The position numbers and the translations under genes are program-made. Of a stretch of DNA of 64,000 nucleotides, positions 23,924 to 31,842 are shown in pieces (within the stretch, counting starts at the first letter, position 1; every line of letters starts with the position of its first letter). The DNA is from Alphaproteobacteria bacterium. GTDB lineage: Bacteria > Pseudomonadota > Alphaproteobacteria > ATCC43930 > CGMCC-115725. The stretch is from the NCBI GenBank assembly GCA_028871055.1, contig JAGWON010000013.1, positions 44,196 through 108,195 of the forward strand. The letters run 5' to 3'. The notes under the pieces were generated by a model, which saw only the letters and a program-made list of their open reading frames with translations, did not search any database and was not told the origin of the DNA.

Positions 23924-23974
23924 TGCGGGACCGCGGCGGCGCGGCTATCATGGCGCGCCGCGGCGGGGGACAGC

Positions 23975-24580
23975 ATGGCGCACAAGCTGCTGCAGGATTT
24001 CGTGCTACTGCTGGTGGCGGTCAATCCGGTGCTGGTGGTGCCTGAGTTTGTCGTCGTAACCGCCAAATTCGGCGCGGCGGCGAAGCGGCGCATCGCCATC
24101 GAGGCGGTCCTGATCGCGGGCGGCGTGCTGCTGGCGTTTACCGCGGTCGGCCAGGCGGTGCTGGCGGCACTCGACATCGAATTGCACGCCTTCCAGATCG
24201 CCGCCGGGCTTATCCTCCTGCTCATGTCGCTCCGGATGGTGCTGGAGGAGGCCGTGCACCGCGAACCTGGCGGCGGCCACCATCCGGCAGTCCATCCGCT
24301 TGCCATCCCCTATATCGCGGGGCCCAAGTCGATCATGACGGTCATGCTGCTCACCGACAGCGATACATACAGCCTGCGCGACCAGCTCGAGGTCGGCGTC
24401 CTTCTCGTGCTTGTGCTGGCGCTGACGCTCGGGTGTCTGCTCGGCGCACGCAGGGCGCACCGCATGTTGCGCGACACCGGCATCAGCATCATCAGCCGCG
24501 TGATGGGCCTGATCCTCGCCGCGCTCGCCACGCAGTACATCCTCAACGCCATCGAGGATGCGTTCCACCTCACGGCCTGA
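23975..24580 (+). CDS. MarC-family integral membrane protein
   Basis: 201 residues with six predicted membrane helices. The N-P-V-L-V-V-P-E-F start, the G-L-I-L-L-L-M-S-L-R-M core and the P-L-A-I-P-Y-I-A-G-P segment match the MarC/UPF0056 family. The molecular function of this family is unresolved; early links to antibiotic resistance were not upheld. It ends seven bases from the convergent protease gene, leaving no room for separate terminators. Confidence 0.85.
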   Translation: MAHKLLQDFVLLLVAVNPVLVVPEFVVVTAKFGAAAKRRIAIEAVLIAGGVLLAFTAVGQAVLAALDIELHAFQIAAGLILLLMSLRMVLEEAVHREPGGGHHPAVHPLAIPYIAGPKSIMTVMLLTDSDTYSLRDQLEVGVLLVLVLALTLGCLLGARRAHRMLRDTGISIISRVMGLILAALATQYILNAIEDAFHLTA

Positions 24581-24587
24581 CGGCCGC

Positions 24588-26063
24588 TCAGCTACCGAGC
24601 TTCAAGGCATAGAAGCGCAGGTCGCCCTGGCGATCGACCAGCAGCAGGACCGACTTGCGGCCGGCCTTCGTGGCGGCGTCGACTTTCTGCGTGACATCCG
24701 CCGGCGTCTTCACTTCTTCCTGGGCGACCTCGGTGATGACGTCGCCGGCACGCATGCCCTTCTCCGCCGCCGGACCTTCCTTATCGATGCCAGTGACGAC
24801 GACGCCGGCGCTATCCTCGGCGAGCTGATAGCGTTCGCGCAACTCAGGCGTCAAGTCGGCGACGGAGAGGCCCAGCGGCTTGACCGCCGTGCCCGGCGGC
24901 GCCGGCGGCTGCTTCGGCGTCGCGGAGGCCTGCTCGACGTTGTCCTTGAGCTCCCCGACCTTGACGTCGAGCGTCAGCTCCTTGCGCTTGCGCCACACCA
25001 TCATTTTGACCGTCTTGTCGATCGGCGTTTCAGCGACGATGCGCGGCAAGTGGCGCATGTCGACGATGGGCTTGCCGTCGAAGGTGAGAACGACATCACC
25101 GGGTTGGATGCCCGCCTTCTGCGCCGGTCCGCCCTCATGCACGCTGGCGATGAGCGCGCCTTTCGGCTTGTCGAGGCCGAGGCTCTCGGCGATCTCGTCG
25201 GTCACGCTCTGGATATTGACGCCGAGCCAGCCGCGCCGCGCATGGCCGTATTTCTGGAGCTGCTCGATGATCGGCTTCGCCAGGTCCGACGGGATGGCGA
25301 ACCCGATGCCGATCGACCCGCCCGACGGCGAGAAGATTGCGGTGTTGATGCCGATGACGTTGCCGTCCATATCGAACATCGGCCCGCCGGAGTTGCCGCG
25401 GTTGATCGCGGCGTCGGTCTGGAGGAAATCGTCATAGGGGCCGGAATTGATCTCTCGCGCGCGGGCCGAGAGGATACCCGCCGTCACGGTGCCGCCGAGG
25501 CCGAACGGATTGCCGATCGCCAAGACCCAGTCGCCGACGCGGGACTTGTCGCTGTCGCCGAATTTGACGAACGGCAGCGGCTTCGACGACTTGATGCGCA
25601 GCAGCGCGAGGTCGGTCTTGCCGTCCTTGCCGACGACTTCCGCCTTGAAGCTGGTGTCGTCCTGCAACGTGACGGTGATCTGGTCGGCATCGGCGATGAC
25701 GTGGTTATTGGTCACCACCAGGCCCGACGCATCGATGATGAAACCCGAGCCGAGCGACGTTGCGTGGCGCGGCAGTGCCTGCGGCTGGCCGCCGGGCCGG
25801 TTCTTGTCGAGGAAGTCCTTGAAGAACTCTTCGAACGGCGAGCCCGGCGGGAATTGCGGCACGTCCGGGCCGCGGCGGCTCTTGTCGCCCTTGTCGGGCA
25901 GCGTCTGGGTCGTCGAGATGTTGACGACAGCCGGCAACAGGCGCGCGGCAAGGTCGGCAAAGCTGTCGGGTGCCGGGCGTGCCAGAGCCGGCGTAGCCAC
26001 GGCGACGGTCAGAACCACGGCGAGCACGCGGCTCGCAAACACGAGACGATGGGCAACGGTCAC
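24588..26063 (-). CDS. Periplasmic serine protease of the DegP/DegQ (Do, HtrA) family
   Basis: 491 residues. A signal peptide (~1-29, cleavage near A-L-A-R) is followed by a trypsin-like domain with catalytic H121 (T-N-N-H-V), D151 (K-T-D-L-A) and S225 (G-N-S-G-G-P), then two PDZ domains (~268-360 and ~390-485). It degrades or holds misfolded envelope proteins. It lies downstream of hflK-hflC and the DUF2065 gene in the same direction, a common proteobacterial order. Whether DegP- or DegQ-like cannot be told. Confidence 0.93.
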   Translation of the reverse strand: MTVAHRLVFASRVLAVVLTVAVATPALARPAPDSFADLAARLLPAVVNISTTQTLPDKGDKSRRGPDVPQFPPGSPFEEFFKDFLDKNRPGGQPQALPRHATSLGSGFIIDASGLVVTNNHVIADADQITVTLQDDTSFKAEVVGKDGKTDLALLRIKSSKPLPFVKFGDSDKSRVGDWVLAIGNPFGLGGTVTAGILSARAREINSGPYDDFLQTDAAINRGNSGGPMFDMDGNVIGINTAIFSPSGGSIGIGFAIPSDLAKPIIEQLQKYGHARRGWLGVNIQSVTDEIAESLGLDKPKGALIASVHEGGPAQKAGIQPGDVVLTFDGKPIVDMRHLPRIVAETPIDKTVKMMVWRKRKELTLDVKVGELKDNVEQASATPKQPPAPPGTAVKPLGLSVADLTPELRERYQLAEDSAGVVVTGIDKEGPAAEKGMRAGDVITEVAQEEVKTPADVTQKVDAATKAGRKSVLLLVDRQGDLRFYALKLGS

Positions 26064-26152
26064 GAAATACTCCGAACGGAAGGGGATGGGAGGCTAGGCG
26101 ATATTTTAGGCGCAAACCAGCCGGCAAACCAGTCCCGGACGAAACGTATCGC

Positions 26153-26338
26153 TCAGCGGCGGATGAACCAGATCGCCGCCACGCCGGCGCCGGTGGCGAT
26201 CACGCCCGCCCACCGCAGCGCCGGCGCCGGCAGCAGCGCGGCCTCGGCCATCATCTTCTGCATCGGCCGGGTGAACAGCGCCACCAGCACGCCCTCGATA
26301 ACGGCGGCGAGCGCCAGCGCCGTGGCGAAATCCCTCAT
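26153..26338 (-). CDS. DUF2065 family small membrane protein
   Basis: 61 residues with two hydrophobic helices (~5-24 and ~40-58) joined by a basic/acidic loop containing P-M-Q-K-M-M. This size, topology and position just downstream of hflC are typical of DUF2065 (YjeT-like) proteins. Function unknown; the context suggests a link to the HflKC membrane quality-control complex. Confidence 0.75.
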   Translation of the reverse strand: MRDFATALALAAVIEGVLVALFTRPMQKMMAEAALLPAPALRWAGVIATGAGVAAIWFIRR

Positions 26339-26347
26339 GCGGTGACG

Positions 26348-27250
26348 CTAACGTGACGATCCCGGCCTGGTCGCGCCGGTCAGGCCCTGCGGCCCGGCTT
26401 CGAGATATTTGAAGAAATCGCTCTGCGGCGACAGGACGAAGGTCGTGTTCGAGCCGCCGAGCGCATCCTTGTAGGCCTGCAACGAGCGATAGAAGGCGAA
26501 GAAGTTTTTGTCCTGGTCGTAGGCGTCGGCGTAGATCTTGATGGCGTCGGCGTCGCCCTGGCCGCGCAGGATCTGCGACTGCTTCTGCCCGTCGGCGAGA
26601 ATCTGGATGCGCTGGCGGTCGGCGTCGGCGCGGATGGTCGTGGCCTGGCGCTTGCCGTCGCCGCGGTATGACGCGGCCTCGCGCTGGCGCTCGGATTTCA
26701 TCCGCGCGTAGACCGCCTCGCTGTTCTCCTCGGGCAGGTCGGCCCGGCGGATGCGCACGTCGACCAGGTCGATCCCGAACGGCTTGGCCTGGACACCGAC
26801 TTCGTCGCGCACCTGCTGCATGATCTCGGCGCGCTTGTCAGCAACCACGTCCTGGAGCGCGACCGTGCCGATGATGCGGCGCAAGCTGGCGCTGATGAGC
26901 GCGCCGAGCCGCGCGTCCGCCACCGCCTCGGTGCCGAGGGTCTGATAGAACTGCAGCGGATTGACGATCTGCCAGCGGGCATAGGTGTCAACCACTAGGC
27001 GCTTCTGGTCGGCGGCGATCACCTCTTCTTGCGGCGGCTCGAAATCGAGGATGCGGCGATCGTACAGGACCACGTCCTGATAGGGCAGCTTGACGTGAAG
27101 CCCCGGCTGCACGATCGGCGGCCCCACCGGGTTGCCGAATTGTAGGACCAGCGCCTGCTCGATCTGATCGACGGTGAAGAAGGTGCTGTAGACGAGCGCG
27201 AAGCCGACCACGACGACGGCGGCGACGATCGCATAGAGACGCGTGCTCAT
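26348..27250 (-). CDS. hflC: HflC, SPFH/prohibitin-type FtsH modulator
   Basis: 300 residues. One N-terminal membrane helix (~6-26) is followed by the SPFH domain, with V-L-Q-F-G-N-P-V-G-P-P-I-V-Q-P-G-L-H-V-K-L-P, and a long helical C-terminal segment rich in R/E/Q/A. HflC pairs with HflK in a periplasmic cage that regulates the FtsH protease. Its start overlaps the hflK stop by four bases. Confidence 0.95.
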   Translation of the reverse strand: MSTRLYAIVAAVVVVGFALVYSTFFTVDQIEQALVLQFGNPVGPPIVQPGLHVKLPYQDVVLYDRRILDFEPPQEEVIAADQKRLVVDTYARWQIVNPLQFYQTLGTEAVADARLGALISASLRRIIGTVALQDVVADKRAEIMQQVRDEVGVQAKPFGIDLVDVRIRRADLPEENSEAVYARMKSERQREAASYRGDGKRQATTIRADADRQRIQILADGQKQSQILRGQGDADAIKIYADAYDQDKNFFAFYRSLQAYKDALGGSNTTFVLSPQSDFFKYLEAGPQGLTGATRPGSSR

Positions 27251-28314
27251 GGGACCGCCTTCGCCGGCGCCGCGGCGTGGGGTGCGGCGAGATTGGGCAG
27301 CGGCAGATAGGGCACGACGCCGGAGGCGCTCGTGGACTTGTCGATCACGACCTTGTTGGTGTCTTTGAGAATACCCTCGAGCGTTTCGATGTAGAGCCGC
27401 CGCGCGGTGACGTCGGGCGCCACCTTGTAGGCGTTGTAGACCGAAAGGAAGCGCGCCGCGTCGCCCTGCGCCTGAAGCACGATCTGCGCCTTGTAGGCCT
27501 GCGCCTGCTGGACGATGCGCGACGCATCGCCTTGCGCCACCGGCACGAGGTTGTTGGCGTAGGTCTGCGCTTCGTTGATGTAACGCTGCTGGTCGATCTT
27601 GGCGCTCTGCACGTCGCGGAAGGCGTCGATCACCGGCGCCGGCGGATCGACCTTCTGGAGCTGGACCTGGGTGATCTCGATGCCGCTGTGATAGCTGTCG
27701 AGGATCTGTTGCAGCAGGGTTTGCGTATCGGTCTCGATCTTGGCGCGGCCTTCGGCGAGCGCGCTGGCGATCAGCGTGTGGCCGATGACCTCGCGCATGG
27801 CGCTCTCGGCCGCCACTTTCACCGTGCCGTCGGGATTGCGGATGTTGAACAGGTAGTCCTTGGCGTCCTTGATCAGCCAGAAGACGGTGAAGTTGATGTC
27901 GACGATATTCTCGTCGCCGGTCAGCATCAGCGACTCTGCCGCCACCTCGCGTTGCGTGCCCTCGCTGCGATAGCCGATCTCGATGCGGTTGACGCGCGTG
28001 ACCTTGGGGATCAGAACCTTCTCGAAAGGTCCCGGCAGATGGTAGTTGAGGCCGGGCGTTGCGGTGCGGTTATAGGCGCCGAAGCGCAGCACCACGCCGA
28101 GCTCGTCGGGATCGACGACGTAGAAGCCGCTGGCGAGCCACACCAGGATCACCGCCGCAATGACGACGATGACGCCCTTGCCGCGGCCCATGCCGGGCAG
28201 CAGCTGGCGCACGCGCTCCTGCGCGCGGCGCAGGACGTCCTCGAAGTCAGGCGGGCGAATGCCGCCGCCGCCCCACGGCCCGCCGCCGCCACCGCCCGGA
28301 GGTTGCCAACTCAT
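27247..28314 (-). CDS. hflK: HflK, SPFH/prohibitin-type FtsH modulator
   Basis: 355 residues. A Gly/Pro-rich cytoplasmic N-terminus (G-G-G-G-G-P-W-G-G-G) precedes a membrane helix (~46-66), the SPFH domain and a helical C-terminus. The G/P-rich start is characteristic of HflK. It forms a complex with HflC around FtsH. First gene of hflK-hflC-DUF2065-degP; divergent from mrp over 65 bases. Confidence 0.95.
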   Translation of the reverse strand: MSWQPPGGGGGGPWGGGGIRPPDFEDVLRRAQERVRQLLPGMGRGKGVIVVIAAVILVWLASGFYVVDPDELGVVLRFGAYNRTATPGLNYHLPGPFEKVLIPKVTRVNRIEIGYRSEGTQREVAAESLMLTGDENIVDINFTVFWLIKDAKDYLFNIRNPDGTVKVAAESAMREVIGHTLIASALAEGRAKIETDTQTLLQQILDSYHSGIEITQVQLQKVDPPAPVIDAFRDVQSAKIDQQRYINEAQTYANNLVPVAQGDASRIVQQAQAYKAQIVLQAQGDAARFLSVYNAYKVAPDVTARRLYIETLEGILKDTNKVVIDKSTSASGVVPYLPLPNLAAPHAAAPAKAVP

Positions 28315-28379
28315 CGCGCGCTGTCCATATCCCCACTGCCCCGCTATAAGCGGACCGCGGGGCCGGTATTGTCAAGATA

Positions 28380-29501
28380 ATGAGGGGCATTGTGACAGAC
28401 GTTTTAGAAAAGGACGTGCTCACGGCGCTGAAGCGGGTGGCCGACCCCGACCGCGGACAGGACATCGTTTCGCTCGGTATGATCACCGGCTTGCAGATCC
28501 GCGAGGGCCATGTCGGCTTCGCCATCGAGGTCGACCGCGCACGCGGGCCGAAGCTCGAGCCGCTGCGCCGCGCCGCCGAAAAGGCGGTGGAGGCGCTGCC
28601 CGGCGTGCTGTCGGTGAGCGCGGTGTTGACCGCCGAGGCGCCGCCGCGCGCGGCCGCGCAACCCGCGCACGGTCACGCGCACGGCGCGCCGCAGGCCGAG
28701 AAGCCGCTGGTGCCCGGCGTCAAGTTCATCATCGCCGTCGCCTCGGGCAAAGGCGGCGTCGGCAAGTCGACAACCGCGGCGAACCTGGCGCTGGCGCTGG
28801 CCGCGATCGGTTGCAAGGTCGGCGTGCTCGACGCCGACATCTACGGTCCGTCGATGCCGCGCATGCTCGGCATCGCGGGCAAGCCGACCTCGCGCGACGG
28901 CAAGAGCCTCGAGCCGATGCGCAACTACGGCATCGCCTGCATGTCGATGGGATTCCTGGTGGCCGAGGACACGCCGATGATCTGGCGCGGGCCGATGGTG
29001 CAGAGCGCCTTGACCCAGATGCTGCGCGACGTGCAGTGGGGCGAGCTCGACGTGATCGTGGTCGATATGCCGCCCGGCACCGGCGACGCACAGCTCACTA
29101 TGGCGCAGCAGGTGCCGCTCGCCGGCGCGGTGATCGTCTCGACGCCGCAGGACATCGCGCTCTTGGACGCGCGCAAGGGCCTCAACATGTTCCGCAAGGT
29201 CGACGTGCCGGTCTTGGGCTTCATCGAGAACATGAGCTATTTCCTCTGTCCGCATTGCGGCGAGCGCACCGACATCTTCAGCCACGGCGGCGCGCGCAAG
29301 GAGGCGGAGAAGCTCGGCACTGAGTTTTTGGGCGAGCTGCCGCTGGACGTGGCGATCCGCGAGACATCGGACAGCGGCCGGCCCATTGTCGTGAGCGCGC
29401 CCGACAGTCCGCACGCCCAAGTCTACAAGCAGATCGCGACGCGGCTTTGGGAGAAGCTCAGCGGCGCCGAGCGCAAGGCGCCGCGGATTGTGGTACAGTA
29501 A
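28380..29501 (+). CDS. mrp: Mrp/ApbC/NBP35-type P-loop ATPase, iron-sulfur cluster carrier
   Basis: 373 residues. An N-terminal MIP18/DUF59 domain (~8-85), a His/Ala/Pro linker and a ParA/MinD-type ATPase follow. The deviant Walker A G-K-G-G-V-G-K-S-T is at 123-131, and the cluster-binding C-P-H-C lies in the last third. It hands Fe-S clusters to apoproteins. A GTG at 28392 is an alternative start. Its last ~40 codons recur in variant form twice downstream (30445-30503 and 31173-31298), so the 3' end of this gene has served as a recombination or insertion point. Confidence 0.95.
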   Translation: MRGIVTDVLEKDVLTALKRVADPDRGQDIVSLGMITGLQIREGHVGFAIEVDRARGPKLEPLRRAAEKAVEALPGVLSVSAVLTAEAPPRAAAQPAHGHAHGAPQAEKPLVPGVKFIIAVASGKGGVGKSTTAANLALALAAIGCKVGVLDADIYGPSMPRMLGIAGKPTSRDGKSLEPMRNYGIACMSMGFLVAEDTPMIWRGPMVQSALTQMLRDVQWGELDVIVVDMPPGTGDAQLTMAQQVPLAGAVIVSTPQDIALLDARKGLNMFRKVDVPVLGFIENMSYFLCPHCGERTDIFSHGGARKEAEKLGTEFLGELPLDVAIRETSDSGRPIVVSAPDSPHAQVYKQIATRLWEKLSGAERKAPRIVVQ

Positions 29502-29505
29502 CGAC
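29377..29505 (+). repeat. mrp 3'-end repeat, copy A (within intact mrp)
   Basis: This is the functional end of mrp plus four bases after its stop. It matches copy C (31173-31298) over its whole length and copy B (30445-30507) over the last ~60 bases. Relative to C I count about eleven substitutions, mostly at third codon positions, and one missing codon (S-G-A-E-R-K here against S-G-G-I-E-R-K in C). Confidence 0.9.
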
Positions 29506-29519
29506 GGCGTTAGCGCGGT

Positions 29520-30275
29520 CTAATGCCGCGGCAGAGATCCATAGACCCCCTCGCCGCGCCAGTGTTGCAATGCATCAGCGGCCTCAACCGCATCCTCTGA
29601 GCCCGTTCCGCATTGTGCGATCGCTTCCAGAACGGCAGTAGCATGCGCTTCTGCAATCGGCAGGCAAGCCTGCGCTGCACATCGACGGACCACGACATTC
29701 TTATGATCGAGCAATGGCAACAGCTGGCTTACGGCGTCCCGATTCTCGATCTCACCGACCACCCTACCGATCTCGCTAGAGACGCGGCTGATGGCGGAAT
29801 AGCAGGGACCACCGTCTTCTCCTGTTAGATATCGAACGCCATAATGCCGCATGCAGGCGTCTTCAAATCGGTCCACCAATTGTTTCACCGACATTTCTTG
29901 GAGCGTCGGCCGCGACGGCGGCAATTCGCGTGCACGTCTCGTGAGCGCGAGGATGTCGCGTGTCGGCAAATCTTCGAGAGCACTGCTGAAAGCTGCCAAA
30001 GCCCATTCACTATTCGCAGACATGAATTGCGTACCCGCCCAAAAGCGGACGTCCGGATTCTCATGGTTGAATAGCGGCATCAATGCATCGACGTCCTTCC
30101 GGCGCGAGAGCTCTGCCGCAATGGCTTTGATTTCGGCCGTTAGCTTGTCCCTTTCAGGGCTGCGAAATGGTGTCTTCGGCGGAAATGACATAAACCCGCC
30201 CAGATGCATGGTTTTCTCTACAAATAATTCTACAAGTTGATCGGCCGATAAAGCGATATAGCGGCCGGGCGTCAT
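29520..30275 (-). CDS. DUF2019 (HEAT-like) repeat protein, accessory
   Basis: 251 residues with two related halves. Each begins with a short L/M-S-x-x-Q-L-V-x-x-F motif (residues ~9-18 and ~127-136), followed by helical repeats ending in L-M-P-L-F-N-H-E-N-P-D-V-R and L-L-P-L-L-D-H-K-N-V-V-V-R. This matches my memory of DUF2019, a HEAT-like helical domain often found singly near toxin genes. It is convergent with mrp (18 bases apart), lower in GC than its surroundings, bounded by mrp 3'-end repeats, and coupled by ATGA to a 30-codon gene. An immunity-protein role is possible but unproven. Confidence 0.65.
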   Translation of the reverse strand: MTPGRYIALSADQLVELFVEKTMHLGGFMSFPPKTPFRSPERDKLTAEIKAIAAELSRRKDVDALMPLFNHENPDVRFWAGTQFMSANSEWALAAFSSALEDLPTRDILALTRRARELPPSRPTLQEMSVKQLVDRFEDACMRHYGVRYLTGEDGGPCYSAISRVSSEIGRVVGEIENRDAVSQLLPLLDHKNVVVRRCAAQACLPIAEAHATAVLEAIAQCGTGSEDAVEAADALQHWRGEGVYGSLPRH

Positions 30276-30364
30276 TTGAGCACACCGACGCGCCGCATTG
30301 CATCCAGACCGAATTGATATTGGGTTTCATAATCGAATTTGCCGGCATAATCGACTTTCGTCAT
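30272..30364 (-). CDS. 30-residue protein coupled to DUF2019 gene (possible toxin-tail remnant)
   Basis: The frame starts at ATG 30364 with GAGGG eight bases upstream. It encodes a 30-residue peptide rich in Tyr/Phe and basic residues (M-T-K-V-D-Y-A-G-K-F-D-Y-E-T-Q-Y-Q-F-G-L start) and ends in an ATGA overlap with the DUF2019 gene. The frame is open upstream into mrp copy B, but without a better start. I do not recognise a family. It could be a true small partner or the surviving tail of a larger gene cut off by the repeat. Confidence 0.5.
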   Translation of the reverse strand: MTKVDYAGKFDYETQYQFGLDAMRRVGVLK

Positions 30365-30444
30365 CGACGATCCCTCGGCCTCAAACAAAGAGCAAACATG
30401 AGAACACAACATGAACGAAAAGTCAAGTGAAACCATGACGTGAA

Positions 30445-30507
30445 TTTGGGAGAAGCTCAGCGGCGCGACGAAACGCAAAGCGCCGCGGATCGTGGTGCAG
30501 TAACGAC
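30445..30507 (+). repeat. mrp 3'-end repeat, copy B (truncated)
   Basis: An in-frame piece reading I-W-E-K-L-S-G-A-T-K-R-K-A-P-R-I-V-V-Q-stop, plus TAACGAC as in copy A. It shares the codon-count difference and the ATCGTGGTGCAG ending with copy C rather than A. It separates the DUF2019 cassette from the HigBA cassette. Confidence 0.85.
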
Positions 30508-30531
30508 AGGCTGCCGTTCCTTTCGTGCCTT

Positions 30532-30567
30532 TATACGCTTGACGTATAGCGTATAACTTGATAACCT
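30532..30567 (+). promoter_or_regulatory. higBA promoter and palindromic operator
   Basis: A perfect inverted repeat TATACGC (30532-30538) / GCGTATA (30549-30555) with a 10-base spacer lies about 20 bases before higB. TTGACG (30539-30544) sits in the spacer as a -35; a -10-like TAACCT follows at 17 bases, or TATAAC lies at 30552. HigA-type antitoxins autoregulate through such palindromes, so HigA or HigBA binding here is likely. Confidence 0.65.
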
Positions 30568-30573
30568 GCGCTT

Positions 30574-30852
30574 GTGATCAAGAGCTGCCGCGACAGGCGA
30601 ACGTCACGGTTCCTCGCGGGACAGCGGGTCAAGGAATTTTCCGGTTTTGCGGATCAAGCGCGACGGCGGCTCGCGATCTTGGCTGCGGCGACTCGGATCG
30701 AGGATTTAGCGGGCCTTCCGTCGAACCGCCTGGAGACGCTCAAAGGCGACCGCGCCGGGCAATACAGCATCCGGATCAACGATCAGTGGCGGATTTGTTT
30801 TCATTGGGAGAAGGAAGGAGCGGAGCGTGTCGAAATCTGCGATTACCATTGA
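30574..30852 (+). CDS. higB: HigB/RelE-family toxin
   Basis: 92 residues from a GTG at 30574. The sequence runs through V-K-E-F-S-G-F-A, L-A-G-L-P-S-N-R-L-E, L-K-G-D-R-A-G-Q-Y-S-I-R-I-N-D-Q-W-R-I-C-F and ends E-I-C-D-Y-H, the full pattern of the HigB subgroup of RelE-type ribosome-dependent mRNA endonucleases. Key basic and aromatic residues and the C-terminal His are present, so it looks active. It overlaps higA by 26 bases, in the toxin-first order typical of hig loci. It lies between two mrp 3'-end repeats. Confidence 0.92.
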   Translation: MIKSCRDRRTSRFLAGQRVKEFSGFADQARRRLAILAAATRIEDLAGLPSNRLETLKGDRAGQYSIRINDQWRICFHWEKEGAERVEICDYH

Positions 30853-31153
30853 CCAGGCTGTGAGCGACGGTCTGCCGCCGACGCATCCGGGTGAAATCCT
30901 GCGCGACGAGCTTGCAGAACTCGGCCTTTCGGCAAACGCCTTCGCCGCGAAGATCAAGGTGCCGACAAACCGTGTCACGGAAATTCTCGCCGGCCGCCGG
31001 AGCGTCACGGCCGAAACGGCGCTGCGTCTCGGACGATTTTTCGGAACCAGCGCGCAGTTCTGGATGAACCTGCAAGCGAATTACGATCTCAAGACGGCCG
31101 CCGCCGAATCCGGCAGGGATATCGCGCGCCAAATCCGGCCGCGCGCAGCATGA
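30827..31153 (+). CDS. higA: HigA antitoxin (XRE-type HTH)
   Basis: 108 residues from a GTG at 30827. P-P-T-H-P-G-E-I-L-R-D-E-L leads into a helix-turn-helix (N-A-F-A-A-K-I-K-V-P-T-N-R-V-T-E-I-L-A-G-R-R-S-V) and the family F-F-G-T-S-A-Q-F-W-M-N-L-Q tail. It neutralises HigB and should repress the operon at the palindrome upstream. The frame ends 20 bases before mrp copy C. Confidence 0.92.
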   Translation: MSKSAITIDQAVSDGLPPTHPGEILRDELAELGLSANAFAAKIKVPTNRVTEILAGRRSVTAETALRLGRFFGTSAQFWMNLQANYDLKTAAAESGRDIARQIRPRAA

Positions 31154-31172
31154 TTGAAGCGAACGGAGCCGC

Positions 31173-31298
31173 CGGCCCATCGTGGTGAGCGCGCCCGATA
31201 GCCCGCACGCCCAGGTCTATAAGCAGATGGCGACGCGGCTTTGGGAGAAGCTCAGCGGCGGCATCGAACGCAAGGCGCCGCGGATCGTGGTGCAGTGA
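31173..31298 (+). pseudogene. mrp 3' fragment, repeat copy C
   Basis: 41 in-frame codons plus stop reading R-P-I-V-V-S-A-P-D-S-P-H-A-Q-V-Y-K-Q-M-A and on to the usual A-P-R-I-V-V-Q end of Mrp. It has no start or ATPase domain, so it is a remnant. Differences from the intact end are mainly silent, meaning this piece evolved as part of a working mrp before being separated. It ends one base before the stop of the convergent membrane-protein gene. Confidence 0.85.
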
Positions 31299-31299
31299 G

Positions 31300-31827
31300 T
31301 TATTTACCAGTTGTCGTTGCCGCAGATAAATGAGTCAACGCATCGCTTGCTACCCATGCCCCAACGCTAAAGCATATTAACGACACGAGCGCTGTCGCGA
31401 GACCAATCGCCCGAAAAAGGTTCCCCCAACCCTTCTTACGCTTCTCCGTACTAAGTTCCGTAAAGCAGACTTGTGACAAATAGGCTGCGGCGGCCGCTGT
31501 AACAGCAGCTGCCAGTCCCACCACGAAGTATGTAATAGCAAACCCGGAAGCCCCGACGACGGCAGTATCGGAATCCTGCTTGGCGACGAGATTACCCAGA
31601 AAAGTGAGGATCGCGATTACGGCGCCGCCATTGACCAGTACCAACAGTTTGATGGCAGAATTTGCAAAATCAATAACGGCACGGAATGAAATAAGGTCAC
31701 TTGCACGAGCAGCTTTCCATTGTTCCAGGTGACGCCTGAGTTCGTATTTATGGTTCTCAACGTCTTTTTGTAGCAGCGCCTTGTACTGCTCAAGTTGGGT
31801 AACTGGGTCATTCGATTCCATCGGCAC
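31300..31827 (-). CDS. Hypothetical three-helix membrane protein
   Basis: 175 residues from a GTG at 31827 (GGAG seven bases upstream; an ATG at 31821 is the alternative). The charged N-terminal ~45 residues (Q-L-E-Q-Y-K-A-L-L-Q-K-D-V and on) are likely a coiled coil, followed by three membrane helices at ~57-80, ~92-114 and ~136-160. No family is recognised. GC is lower than in the housekeeping genes, and its stop abuts mrp copy C, so it either was the original convergent neighbour of mrp or belongs to a third cassette. Confidence 0.65.
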   Translation of the reverse strand: MPMESNDPVTQLEQYKALLQKDVENHKYELRRHLEQWKAARASDLISFRAVIDFANSAIKLLVLVNGGAVIAILTFLGNLVAKQDSDTAVVGASGFAITYFVVGLAAAVTAAAAAYLSQVCFTELSTEKRKKGWGNLFRAIGLATALVSLICFSVGAWVASDALTHLSAATTTGK

Positions 31828-31842
31828 CTTTGATCTCCACGT

